DNA from: DASUPK01 sp963747425 | Lineage (GTDB): Bacteria; Actinomycetota; Thermoleophilia; Solirubrobacterales; 70-9 | DNA length: 64,000 nucleotides | NCBI GenBank assembly: GCA_963747425.1 | Contig: CAVVFJ010000008.1 | Coordinates: forward strand, 124,001-188,000 | Reading direction: 5' to 3' | In this document: positions 50,997-58,486 of the stretch, piece after piece | Layout of the letters: each line of letters starts with the position of its first letter | Numbering within the stretch: the first letter of the stretch is position 1 | Notes under the pieces: generated by a model | Told to the model about the DNA's origin: nothing | The model's input: the letters and a program-made list of their open reading frames with translations, nothing else | Database searches by the model: none | Made by a program: the position numbers and the translations under genes

Positions 50997-52810
50997 GGCC
51001 CGGGCTCGGAACTCGCCTCCTCCGCCGGTTCGTCCTCGGGTTCCGCATCGTCCGGGGGCTCGGGCCCCTCATCGGGGGCGCTGGACTGCCGGCGCACCGA
51101 GATCTCGCCCGATCCCTCGAACGTCGCCCCGCGCGGCGGCCGCGCGGGACCGCGGCCCGCGACGGCGACGATTGCGACGCCAGACCCCGCGAGAACGCAG
51201 GAGAGGAGTGCCAGGGTCGAGCCGATCTGCCCATCCGCGAGCATCAGCACCAGGTCGTGCCAGACCCCAGGGCCCGCATCGAATCGGCCGGCGAGGTTGG
51301 CGACCAGGGCAAGCAGTGGCAGTAGCCCCAGCAGGACCAGCCCCCCGGCGGCGAGCCGCCCACCCGCCGGCCTGGTGGCGGCCCCGAGCCACGCCTGCAG
51401 CCCGAGCGCCACCAGGAGAGCCAGGTACGGGTTCACGGCCCAGACGCCAAGGGCGGCCAGGCAGGCGACCAGGAGCGCCGCGGGGGCGGCGCTGGCGACC
51501 GCCGCCGGCGGCGGTGGTCGCAGCGGGCGCATGAAGAACGCAATCGCGCCGTAGGCGAGAACCGCCGCCACCACCGAGATCGTCCCCCCGGCCCCGAGGG
51601 ACTCGAGCCGCGGATCGAAGGGGAATTCGGGGCTGGGCAGCAGGCCGACCAGCGCGGTGGCGAGAAGCACAAGCAGGGAGCCGAGGAACGGCACCGCCCG
51701 CAGCGCGGTCCAGAGGACGCCCCGCGCAGCTTCGATCGGGCTCCGCGACCCGGACGCGAGTCCGGAGCCCGCGGCGAGCCCGACCGGGAGAAGCAGCGAG
51801 AGCGCCAGCATCGCGATCGTCCATCCCGGCAGCAGGTTCCCCGCCAACCCGATGTAGCCGTCGGGGCCATGCTCCACGGCGCCCGGGGACGAATCGAGCA
51901 CGAGGATCAGCGACAGCGCCGCGCGGCCGAAGCGAACGAAGGTGTCCGTGCTGAACTCGTCCGAGATGTCCCGCGAGGGATCGAGCGGCAGCTCGCCGTC
52001 GGACGAGAGGCGTACGGCGGGCAGGCCCGCCTCGACCAGCGGCCCCTGCTCCCCCAGTCCGGCCGGCAGGGCGAGCCGGAACAGGTCGGCGAGAGGGCCC
52101 TCGTCGCCCGCCGGCGTCGCCGCCTCCTTCGAGACGGTCGAGTTCGCCGTGTCCTCCAGCTGGCTGGCGGTGCTCTGCGGGCCCGTGGACCAGGGGATCA
52201 CGAGCGGCGCGGTGGGGTGCTGCACGGCCGGCTGGCTCAGCACGATGGCGGCATCGAGCAGCGAGGCGTCGCTGTAGTCGCGGATGAAGCGCTTCACTCC
52301 CAGGGCGCCGATGCTGGATCCGTCCGTTGAGACGAAGACGAGGGTCTTGTGATGCGAGGAGCCGGAGAAGCCCTCGGCGATTTCCAAGAGGGCCGCGGTC
52401 GACGCGGCGCTCGTCAGCGCCCCGCTCCCCTGGGCGACGTCTCGCGGCGCGATCAGCGCGATCTGGCGGTTCGAGTCGCCGGGGAGGGTCGCGATCAGGT
52501 TGCGCAGGTGGACGTCGTGTCCGTGGAAGGAGGCGTCGAACGCCTGCTCCGAGACCGTCGCCCCGTCGATTCCCGAGAACTGGGCCTTGACCTGCTCGGC
52601 CATCGCGTTGTCGGTGGCCGAGCCGGGAGTCGGATAGGGGGCGGTCTCCGCGAGCTGCCTTGCGAGGGGCGCCGCGCTCGACGGGTCGAAGGCGTCGGGA
52701 GGGACACCGCCGGAGAGCGAGGACGGCACGCCCTGGAGGGAGAACATCGCTATCACGGCCGCGACCGGGACGGCGAGCAGCGCGAATTTGTAGAGGCGTA
52801 GATCGATCAC
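50885..52810 (-). CDS. degenerate M28-like (Gaa1-type) membrane protein without metal ligands
   Basis: A 641-residue protein: one N-terminal helix, an outer domain to about residue 310, then about eight helices and a charged, Pro/Glu-rich tail. The outer domain follows the M28 plan (VHLRNLIATLPGD, AASTAALLEIAEGFSG, KTLVFVSTDGSSIGALGVKRFI), but the zinc His-x-Asp is APRD, the next Asp is lost, and the catalytic Glu pair is replaced by SS. The layout is like Gaa1, the inactive M28 subunit of GPI transamidase. It should not be a peptidase. Its tail overlaps thiL by 112 bp on the other strand. Confidence 0.72.
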   Translation of the reverse strand: MIDLRLYKFALLAVPVAAVIAMFSLQGVPSSLSGGVPPDAFDPSSAAPLARQLAETAPYPTPGSATDNAMAEQVKAQFSGIDGATVSEQAFDASFHGHDVHLRNLIATLPGDSNRQIALIAPRDVAQGSGALTSAASTAALLEIAEGFSGSSHHKTLVFVSTDGSSIGALGVKRFIRDYSDASLLDAAIVLSQPAVQHPTAPLVIPWSTGPQSTASQLEDTANSTVSKEAATPAGDEGPLADLFRLALPAGLGEQGPLVEAGLPAVRLSSDGELPLDPSRDISDEFSTDTFVRFGRAALSLILVLDSSPGAVEHGPDGYIGLAGNLLPGWTIAMLALSLLLPVGLAAGSGLASGSRSPIEAARGVLWTALRAVPFLGSLLVLLATALVGLLPSPEFPFDPRLESLGAGGTISVVAAVLAYGAIAFFMRPLRPPPPAAVASAAPAALLVACLAALGVWAVNPYLALLVALGLQAWLGAATRPAGGRLAAGGLVLLGLLPLLALVANLAGRFDAGPGVWHDLVLMLADGQIGSTLALLSCVLAGSGVAIVAVAGRGPARPPRGATFEGSGEISVRRQSSAPDEGPEPPDDAEPEDEPAEEASSEPGPQPEPEPERDPRLWSKPLGWISPPPGRRSATPRPSVT

Positions 52811-52822
52811 TGGCTTGCCTTC

Positions 52823-52828
52823 TAACCT
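52823..52828 (+). promoter_or_regulatory. candidate -10 box of the response-regulator operon
   Basis: TAACCT ends 6 bp before the ATG at 52835; the divergent M28-like gene starts 25 bp away. Confidence 0.35.
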
Positions 52829-52834
52829 TCAGGC

Positions 52835-53548
52835 ATGGCGCGAGGACAGGCGCGGATCCTGCTCGTGGACGATGAGCAGGCCGTGCAGACGCTTCTCACC
52901 TACCCGCTCCGCAAGGAAGGGTATGAGGTGGTGGAGGCAAAGGATGGGCAGGAAGCCCTGGATCGCTTTGGCGAAGAGCGGTTCGATCTCGTGGTCCTCG
53001 ACATCATGCTCCCGAAGCTGGATGGGATTGAGGTCTGCAGGCGCCTGCGCACTCGCAGCCAGGTGCCGATCATCATGCTGACGGCGAAGGGGGACGAGGT
53101 CGACAAGGTCGCCGGCCTCGAGATGGGCGCCGACGACTACATCACCAAGCCGTTCTCGGTGCGCGAGTTCCGCAGTCGCGTCAAGGCGGCGCTGCGCCGC
53201 GGAAAAATGGCCGGAACGGGGACGCTCACAGGCAACGAGCCGATTCGCGCCGGGGAGCTGGAGATCGACTTCGAGCGCCGGTCGGTGCTGCTGGCCTCCG
53301 AGCCGATTCAGCTGACCTACGTCGAGTTCGAGATCCTCGCCACGCTCGCCGGTGCACCCGGCCGCGTGTTCACGCGCGAGATGCTCCTCGAGCACATCTG
53401 GGGCGACTCGACCTACCGCGACCCCCGCACCGTCGACGTCCACATCAGGCACCTCCGCGAGAAGCTGGAGTCCGACGCAAAGCAGCCCGAGTACCTGTTC
53501 ACTGTGCGCGGCGTCGGCTACCGCTTCCGCGACACGGACCGCGATTGA
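52835..53548 (+). CDS. OmpR/PhoB-family response regulator
   Basis: A 237-residue DNA-binding response regulator. The receiver has ILLVDDEQAV, the phosphoacceptor Asp in LVVLDIMLPKLDG, IIMLTAKG and the Lys in YITKPFSVREF. The winged-helix domain has LTYVEFEILATLAGAPGRVFTREMLLEHIWG and RTVDVHIRHLREKLE, ending in VRGVGYRF. It overlaps the kinase gene by 4 bp and should be its partner; the HtrA lipoprotein gene downstream is the likely envelope-stress target. Confidence 0.95.
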   Translation: MARGQARILLVDDEQAVQTLLTYPLRKEGYEVVEAKDGQEALDRFGEERFDLVVLDIMLPKLDGIEVCRRLRTRSQVPIIMLTAKGDEVDKVAGLEMGADDYITKPFSVREFRSRVKAALRRGKMAGTGTLTGNEPIRAGELEIDFERRSVLLASEPIQLTYVEFEILATLAGAPGRVFTREMLLEHIWGDSTYRDPRTVDVHIRHLREKLESDAKQPEYLFTVRGVGYRFRDTDRD

Positions 53549-54990
53549 GACTCAACACCCTGCGCAATCGGCTGGTGGCGCTGATCACGCTGATCACGGC
53601 AGCGGCGATCGGGTTCGTCTACCTCTACGTCGTACCCCAGCTGGAGTCGAGCCTGACGGCCGAGAAGCTCCGCCGCCTCGAGCGGCTCGGCAACGAGCAG
53701 GTCCCCCGCCTGGCTCACGCCCTCGAGTCGGGAGCCTCGCAGCAGCAGGTCGAGGACCTGGTCCGCACCACGGCGCAGTCCACCGAGAGCAGGGTGACCC
53801 TGCTCGCCGTGCGGGATCTCTCCGGCGGGCCCGCACCGGCCTTCGTGGTGGCCGACTCGCAGGCCGAGGCCACCGCGATCCAGGGCCGCTACCTGACCGC
53901 CGATGCGGCGATCTCCGACGGCAACGCTGCGTCAGGGGTGGAGCATGTCGCGGGCACCCGGGTCGCCACGTCGGCCGTCCCGATCGACCTCGGCGGTCAG
54001 ACGCGCTGGGTCCAAGTTCTCTCGACCCCGCTCGCGGAGGTGAACGACGACGTTGCGCTGGTGCGCCGCCAGATCCTGATCGCCGGGGGGATCGCGCTGA
54101 TCGCCGCCTCGCTGATCGCCTACTGGGCCTCCGGCGCGGTCTCGCGGCGGCTCCGCCGGATGCGGCAGGCGGCGGAGGCGGTCGCGGACGGCCACTTCGA
54201 CCAACCGATTCCGGTGGACTCCTCCGACGAGCTCGGTCAGCTGGCGCGGAGTTTCAACGAGATGCAGCGCCGCCTCGCGCGGCTGGACAGCTCCCGGAAG
54301 GAGTTCATCGCCAACGCCTCGCACGAGCTGCGCACGCCGATCTTCTCGCTCGGCGGCTTCGTCGAGCTGCTCGAGACGGAGAATCCGAGCGCGGCCGAGC
54401 GGCGGGCCTTCGTCGCTGAGATGCGCGGGGCGATCGAGCGGCTGCAGAAGCTCACCATCGACCTGCTGGACCTCTCCCGCCTCGACGCCGACGTGATGGA
54501 GATAGGGCGGGAGCAGGTGGATTTGAAGGAGGCCGCGCGGCAGGTCGCCAACGAGTTCCGGCCCGCAGCCAAGGCGGGCGACTCCACGCTCCAGGTCCGA
54601 GGGCGCGGCCAGGTGGTCGCCCTGGCGGACCTAAATCGGGTCTCACAAATCATCCGTATTCTCATCGACAATGCCATCACCCACACGCCGCAGGGAACGA
54701 ACGTGACGGTCACCGCCGTGCGCGGCAGCGACACCGCGGATCTGATCGTCGGCGACGACGCCAAGAAGGGCATCGACCCGCGGGCCATCGACAAGGTCTT
54801 CGACCGCTTCTACACCGGCGACACCGCAACGGGCTCGGGGCTGGGCCTCGCCATCGCGGACGAGCTCGCGCAGCGCATGGGCGGCCGGCTCGCGGTGGTC
54901 TCCCGCCGGGGCCACACCGCGTTCACCCTGAGCCTGCCCCTGGCCGAACGCCGCAAGCGCCCGCGCGAGCCGGCCGGAGCGGTGGCATGA
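53545..54990 (+). CDS. sensor histidine kinase with altered ATP-lid motif
   Basis: A 481-residue membrane kinase. Two helices (LITLITAAAIGFVYLYVV and ILIAGGIALIAASLIAYWASG) flank an outer sensor of about 150 residues; HAMP follows. The phospho-His is in FIANASHELRTPIFSLGGF and the N box is LIDNAITHTPQG. The G1 box, normally DxGxG, reads GDDAKKGID, without the two usual glycines. G2 is normal (GSGLGLAIADELAQRMGG). TTG start. It probably signals to the OmpR-type regulator encoded just before it, unless the G1 change weakens ATP binding. Confidence 0.9.
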   Translation: MRLNTLRNRLVALITLITAAAIGFVYLYVVPQLESSLTAEKLRRLERLGNEQVPRLAHALESGASQQQVEDLVRTTAQSTESRVTLLAVRDLSGGPAPAFVVADSQAEATAIQGRYLTADAAISDGNAASGVEHVAGTRVATSAVPIDLGGQTRWVQVLSTPLAEVNDDVALVRRQILIAGGIALIAASLIAYWASGAVSRRLRRMRQAAEAVADGHFDQPIPVDSSDELGQLARSFNEMQRRLARLDSSRKEFIANASHELRTPIFSLGGFVELLETENPSAAERRAFVAEMRGAIERLQKLTIDLLDLSRLDADVMEIGREQVDLKEAARQVANEFRPAAKAGDSTLQVRGRGQVVALADLNRVSQIIRILIDNAITHTPQGTNVTVTAVRGSDTADLIVGDDAKKGIDPRAIDKVFDRFYTGDTATGSGLGLAIADELAQRMGGRLAVVSRRGHTAFTLSLPLAERRKRPREPAGAVA

Positions 54991-56201
54991 ACATCGATGC
55001 GAGGGTGCGCGCAAGCGCAACCCGTTTGATGCTGGTTTTCCTCGCGGTCGTGGCCGCGGCATTGATCGCCGGCGGCTGCGGCGGGGGCGGCGACGACAAC
55101 TCGAGCAGCGGCGCGGCCTCCACGCCGACCACCACCCAGCAGGTGGTGATCCAGGCCAGCGACGGCAGCTTCAACCCCGCCCAGATCTACAAGGACGTCT
55201 CGCCGGGAGTGGTCACGATCACCTCCGTCTTCAACGGGGGCGGGAACTCGGTCCTCGGCGGGAGCGGCTCCTCCGCCGGCCAGGGCTCCGGCTTCGTCGT
55301 CGACAAGGACGGCGACATCGTCACCAACGCCCACGTGGTCACCAGCGGCGGGCACCTGAACGGCGGAGGGACCCCACAGGAGGCGAAGCAGGTCTTCGTC
55401 GAGTTCGGAGACCGCAATCGGGTCCCTGCCCAGATCGTCGGCTTCGACGCCGACGCGGACGTGGCCCTGATCAAGGTGGATCCGGACGGCCTCGACCTCG
55501 TCCCGGTCCCGCTGTCAGACCGGTCGACCTTCGCCGTCGGCGAGCCGGTGGCCGCGATCGGCAGCCCCTTCGGCGAGACCCAGTCGCTTTCGATCGGAGT
55601 GATCTCGGCGACCAACCGCACGGTGGAGGGCCTCACCAACTTCGGCATCGACAACGCGATCCAAACCGACGCGTCGATCAACCCCGGCAACTCCGGCGGG
55701 CCGCTGCTCGACGAGAAGGGAGACGTGATCGGCATCAACGAGCAGATCGCCTCGAGCTCCGGCAGTAACTCAGGAGTCGGCTTCGCGATCCCCGTGACCT
55801 CGGTGCGCTACTCGCTCGACCAGCTGCGCAACGGGGGGAAGGTCGAGTACGCATTCCTCGGTGTGACCAGCGAGTCGCTCTACCCGCAGCTCGCCGAGCA
55901 CCTCGGCCTCGACACAAAGAGCGGCGCGTTGATCACCGATGTGGTCAGCGGCAGCCCGGCCGACGACGCCGGCATCAAGGGCTCGACCGGCGAGACCAGC
56001 TTCCAGCTTCAGCACGTGAAGACGGGCGGCGACGTGGTGATCGCCGTCGACGGCAAGCCCGTCTTCCAGAACAACGACCTCTCGGAGCTGGTCGCCCTTC
56101 ACAAGCCCGGCGACACGGTCACCCTCGACATCATCAGGGACGGCCACCACGCCACGGTTGACGTCACGCTCGGCTCGCGCCCGGCCGACGTAAATCAGTA
56201 A
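54987..56201 (+). CDS. HtrA/DegP-like S1C serine protease lipoprotein with PDZ domain
   Basis: A 404-residue exported protease. The signal ends in a lipobox (LIAGGCGGGG). The catalytic triad is His in VTNAHVV, Asp in DADVALIKV and Ser in NPGNSGGPLL; a PDZ domain follows (EYAFLGVTSESL, GDVVIAVDGKPVFQNNDLSELVALHKPGDTVTLDI). It degrades or holds misfolded envelope proteins. Residues 4-15 (DARVRASATRLM), in the signal's n-region, are encoded by an inverted palindromic element. It overlaps the kinase gene by 4 bp, forming a three-gene operon. Confidence 0.93.
   Translation: MNIDARVRASATRLMLVFLAVVAAALIAGGCGGGGDDNSSSGAASTPTTTQQVVIQASDGSFNPAQIYKDVSPGVVTITSVFNGGGNSVLGGSGSSAGQGSGFVVDKDGDIVTNAHVVTSGGHLNGGGTPQEAKQVFVEFGDRNRVPAQIVGFDADADVALIKVDPDGLDLVPVPLSDRSTFAVGEPVAAIGSPFGETQSLSIGVISATNRTVEGLTNFGIDNAIQTDASINPGNSGGPLLDEKGDVIGINEQIASSSGSNSGVGFAIPVTSVRYSLDQLRNGGKVEYAFLGVTSESLYPQLAEHLGLDTKSGALITDVVSGSPADDAGIKGSTGETSFQLQHVKTGGDVVIAVDGKPVFQNNDLSELVALHKPGDTVTLDIIRDGHHATVDVTLGSRPADVNQ
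54996..55031 (-). repeat. palindromic element, copy 5 (N-terminus of HtrA-like gene)
   Basis: On the minus strand: flank CATCAAAC, GGG, bulged T, stem TGCGC, loop TTGC, stem GCGCA, CCC, flank TCGCATC. The gene reads it in the opposite orientation; 36 bp on a codon boundary gives exactly 12 residues. Confidence 0.85.
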
Positions 56202-56213
56202 GAACTGTCCTCA

Positions 56214-57137
56214 ATGAGGATCCGCGAGTTGGTCACTGACCTCGCCGCGACCCTGCGCGAGGAGGTTCTGCCCCATCTGGGAGCGCACGCCGGCCGTGCC
56301 CATTCGGGCGAGGCCGAGGGCGGCGACGTCACCTTCGAGATCGACGAGCGCGCCGAGACTCGGATGGAGTCCTTCCTCGCCGAGCGCGCCCCCGAGGTGT
56401 CCTTCTATTCGGAGGACCGCGGGCTCGTCTCCCCCGCGGGTGACCGGGCCGAGTGGGTCCTGATCGTCGACCCGATCGACGGGACGCGGCCGGCTCTCGC
56501 CGGGCTGGAATCCTCCTGCGTCTCGGTGGCAGCCGCGGGGCTCGATTCCGAGCCGACCATGGGCGACGTCGAGATCGGATGCGTCCTGGAGCTGAAGAGC
56601 GGCGCGAGCTTCGTCGCGGAGCGCGGCCGCGGCCTCGAGCCCGGGGCGAGGCTGTCAGAGAACAGCTCCCTCGAGCGGATGTTCTGGACCTACGGCTTCC
56701 GGGGGCGCCCTGCGCGGGCGCTGGTGGAGGTGCTCGCGGAGCTGATCGACACGTCGTCGGTCGGCGGTGGCACCTTCGACCTCGGCTCCGCCACCTTCGA
56801 CATGACGCGCGTGGTCACGGGCCAGCTCGATGCCTACATCGAGCCCGGGCCGCGAATGATCGACGACGTGCCCGCCGTCCGCGCGGAGTTCGAGCGGATC
56901 GGGGGCGGGTCGGTGCTGAACAACTCGCCGTACGACCTTGCCGCCGCGACCATCTGCCTGCTGGAGGGCGGCGCGGTGGTGACCGACGCGTACGGCAAGC
57001 CGCTGGATGACCGCCCGCTGCTCGGCTCCGCCCACGAGTTCCAGATGTCCTGCGTGGCCGCCGCCAATGCCGAGCTGCACTCCGCGATCTGCGCCGAGCT
57101 CGACTCGGGCATCGAGCGGCTGCGCGCCAGCATCTAA
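56214..57137 (+). CDS. inositol monophosphatase-family phosphatase
   Basis: A 307-residue metal-dependent sugar phosphatase. The metal site is in FYSEDRGL and WVLIVDPIDGTRPALAGLESSCVSVAA; the second acidic site expected as WD.A is DDVPAVRAEFERIGG. The order fits the IMPase/CysQ/FBPase superfamily, but the substrate is uncertain. It lies 12 bp after the htrA-like gene and 88 bp before treT. Its stop codon TAA is inside a palindromic element. Confidence 0.82.
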   Translation: MRIRELVTDLAATLREEVLPHLGAHAGRAHSGEAEGGDVTFEIDERAETRMESFLAERAPEVSFYSEDRGLVSPAGDRAEWVLIVDPIDGTRPALAGLESSCVSVAAAGLDSEPTMGDVEIGCVLELKSGASFVAERGRGLEPGARLSENSSLERMFWTYGFRGRPARALVEVLAELIDTSSVGGGTFDLGSATFDMTRVVTGQLDAYIEPGPRMIDDVPAVRAEFERIGGGSVLNNSPYDLAAATICLLEGGAVVTDAYGKPLDDRPLLGSAHEFQMSCVAAANAELHSAICAELDSGIERLRASI

Positions 57138-57170
57138 CGGGTTGCTCCTCGCTTCCCTGCGGAGCACCCT
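57134..57170 (+). repeat. palindromic element, copy 6 (stop codon of IMPase-like gene)
   Basis: Flank CATCTAAC (others have CATCAAAC), GGG, bulged T, stem TGCTCC, 12-base loop, stem GGAGCA, CCC. The A-to-T change makes TAA, the stop of the IMPase-like gene. The right flank has diverged. Confidence 0.75.
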
Positions 57171-57225
57171 GGAACAAAACGAGTACTTTTCCGCCCTTGC
57201 GCAATCACGAACTTAGGGCAGGGAC

Positions 57226-58464
57226 ATGCTTCAAGAGGTAGCGCTGGGGAGCAAGTCCCTGGCCGACTACACGCACCTGGCCGGCCGCGGCCTGGTGGAC
57301 GAGATCCGGGAGCTTGCCGAGAACCTGCAGGGCAAGCGGGTCCTGCACGTCAGCGCGACGGCCTTCGGCGGCGGCGTCTCGGAGATCCTCTACACGCTCG
57401 TCCCGCTGATGCGGGACGTCGGCCTCGACACGCACTGGCAGATCATCATGGGGCGCGAGGAGTTCTTCAACGCGACGAAGCTCCTCCACAACTCCCTGCA
57501 GGGGGACCCGAACACGCTCACCCCGAACCAGTGGGAGCTGTTCGACCACTACAACAAGATGAACGCCGACTCGCTCGAGGGCGAGTGGGACGTGATCATC
57601 GTCCACGACCCCCAGCCCGTCGGGATGCGCCATGCGGCGACCGACCACGCGAAGAACTGGGTCTGGCGCTGCCACATCGACCTCTCGGAGCCGAACCCCG
57701 AGCCGATCGAGCGGATGCTGCCGCTGATCTCGGAGTACGACATCACGGTCTGGCACATGGAGCAGTACGTGCCGAAGGGGCTCGACGGCCACGGCGGCGT
57801 TCGGATCGTTCCGCCGGCGATCGACCCCCTCTCTCCCAAGAACATGGCCCTCTCGCCAGACGACGCCTCCTACGTCTGCAATCAGTTCGGGATCGACGTC
57901 GACCGGCCGCTGATGACCCAGGTCTCCCGCTTCGACCCGTGGAAGGACCCGATCGGCGTGATCGACGCCTACCGCCAGGTCACCAAGGAGATCCCCGAGG
58001 TGCAGCTGGCGCTGGTCGGATCGATGGCCACCGACGACCCGGAGGGATGGGAGTTCTTCCACCGCACCTTCGAGTACGCGGGATCAGACCCCGACATCAA
58101 GATCCTCAACAACCTGAACAACGTCGGCGCGATCGAGGTGAACGCCTTCCAGTCGCAGTCCGACGTGGTCGTCCAGAAGTCGATCCGCGAGGGATTCGGA
58201 CTGACCGTGGCCGAGTCGCTCTGGAAGGCCAGGCCGACGATCGGCGGAGACGTGGGCGGCATCCCGCTGCAGATCGTCGACGGGGAGGACGGATACCTCG
58301 TCTCCACGCCCGACGTGGCCGCCGAACGCGCCATCCAGATCCTTCAGGACCCCGAGCTGGGCCGGAGGCTTGGGCGGGCGGGCAAGGAACGGACCCGCGA
58401 GCGCTTCCTGACCCCGCGCCTGCTGCTCGACTGGCTGCGGATCTTCACCGACCTGGATTCGTAG
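57226..58464 (+). CDS. treT: trehalose glycosyltransferring synthase-like GT4 (TreT)
   Basis: A 412-residue GT4 enzyme. VLHVSATAFGGGVSEILYTLVPLMRDVGLDTHW is the signature start of TreT-type enzymes, which join NDP-glucose and glucose to trehalose. WDVIIVHDPQPVGMRH, WRCHIDLSEPN, VSRFDPWKDPIGVIDAYR and the donor-binding REGFGLTVAESLWKARPTIGG follow. Its neighbour is a GT20 synthase, so the two probably serve one compatible-solute pathway. No convincing -10 next to the ATG. Confidence 0.85.
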   Translation: MLQEVALGSKSLADYTHLAGRGLVDEIRELAENLQGKRVLHVSATAFGGGVSEILYTLVPLMRDVGLDTHWQIIMGREEFFNATKLLHNSLQGDPNTLTPNQWELFDHYNKMNADSLEGEWDVIIVHDPQPVGMRHAATDHAKNWVWRCHIDLSEPNPEPIERMLPLISEYDITVWHMEQYVPKGLDGHGGVRIVPPAIDPLSPKNMALSPDDASYVCNQFGIDVDRPLMTQVSRFDPWKDPIGVIDAYRQVTKEIPEVQLALVGSMATDDPEGWEFFHRTFEYAGSDPDIKILNNLNNVGAIEVNAFQSQSDVVVQKSIREGFGLTVAESLWKARPTIGGDVGGIPLQIVDGEDGYLVSTPDVAAERAIQILQDPELGRRLGRAGKERTRERFLTPRLLLDWLRIFTDLDS

Positions 58465-58486
58465 CCCCGCCTGATACAAACGCAGG

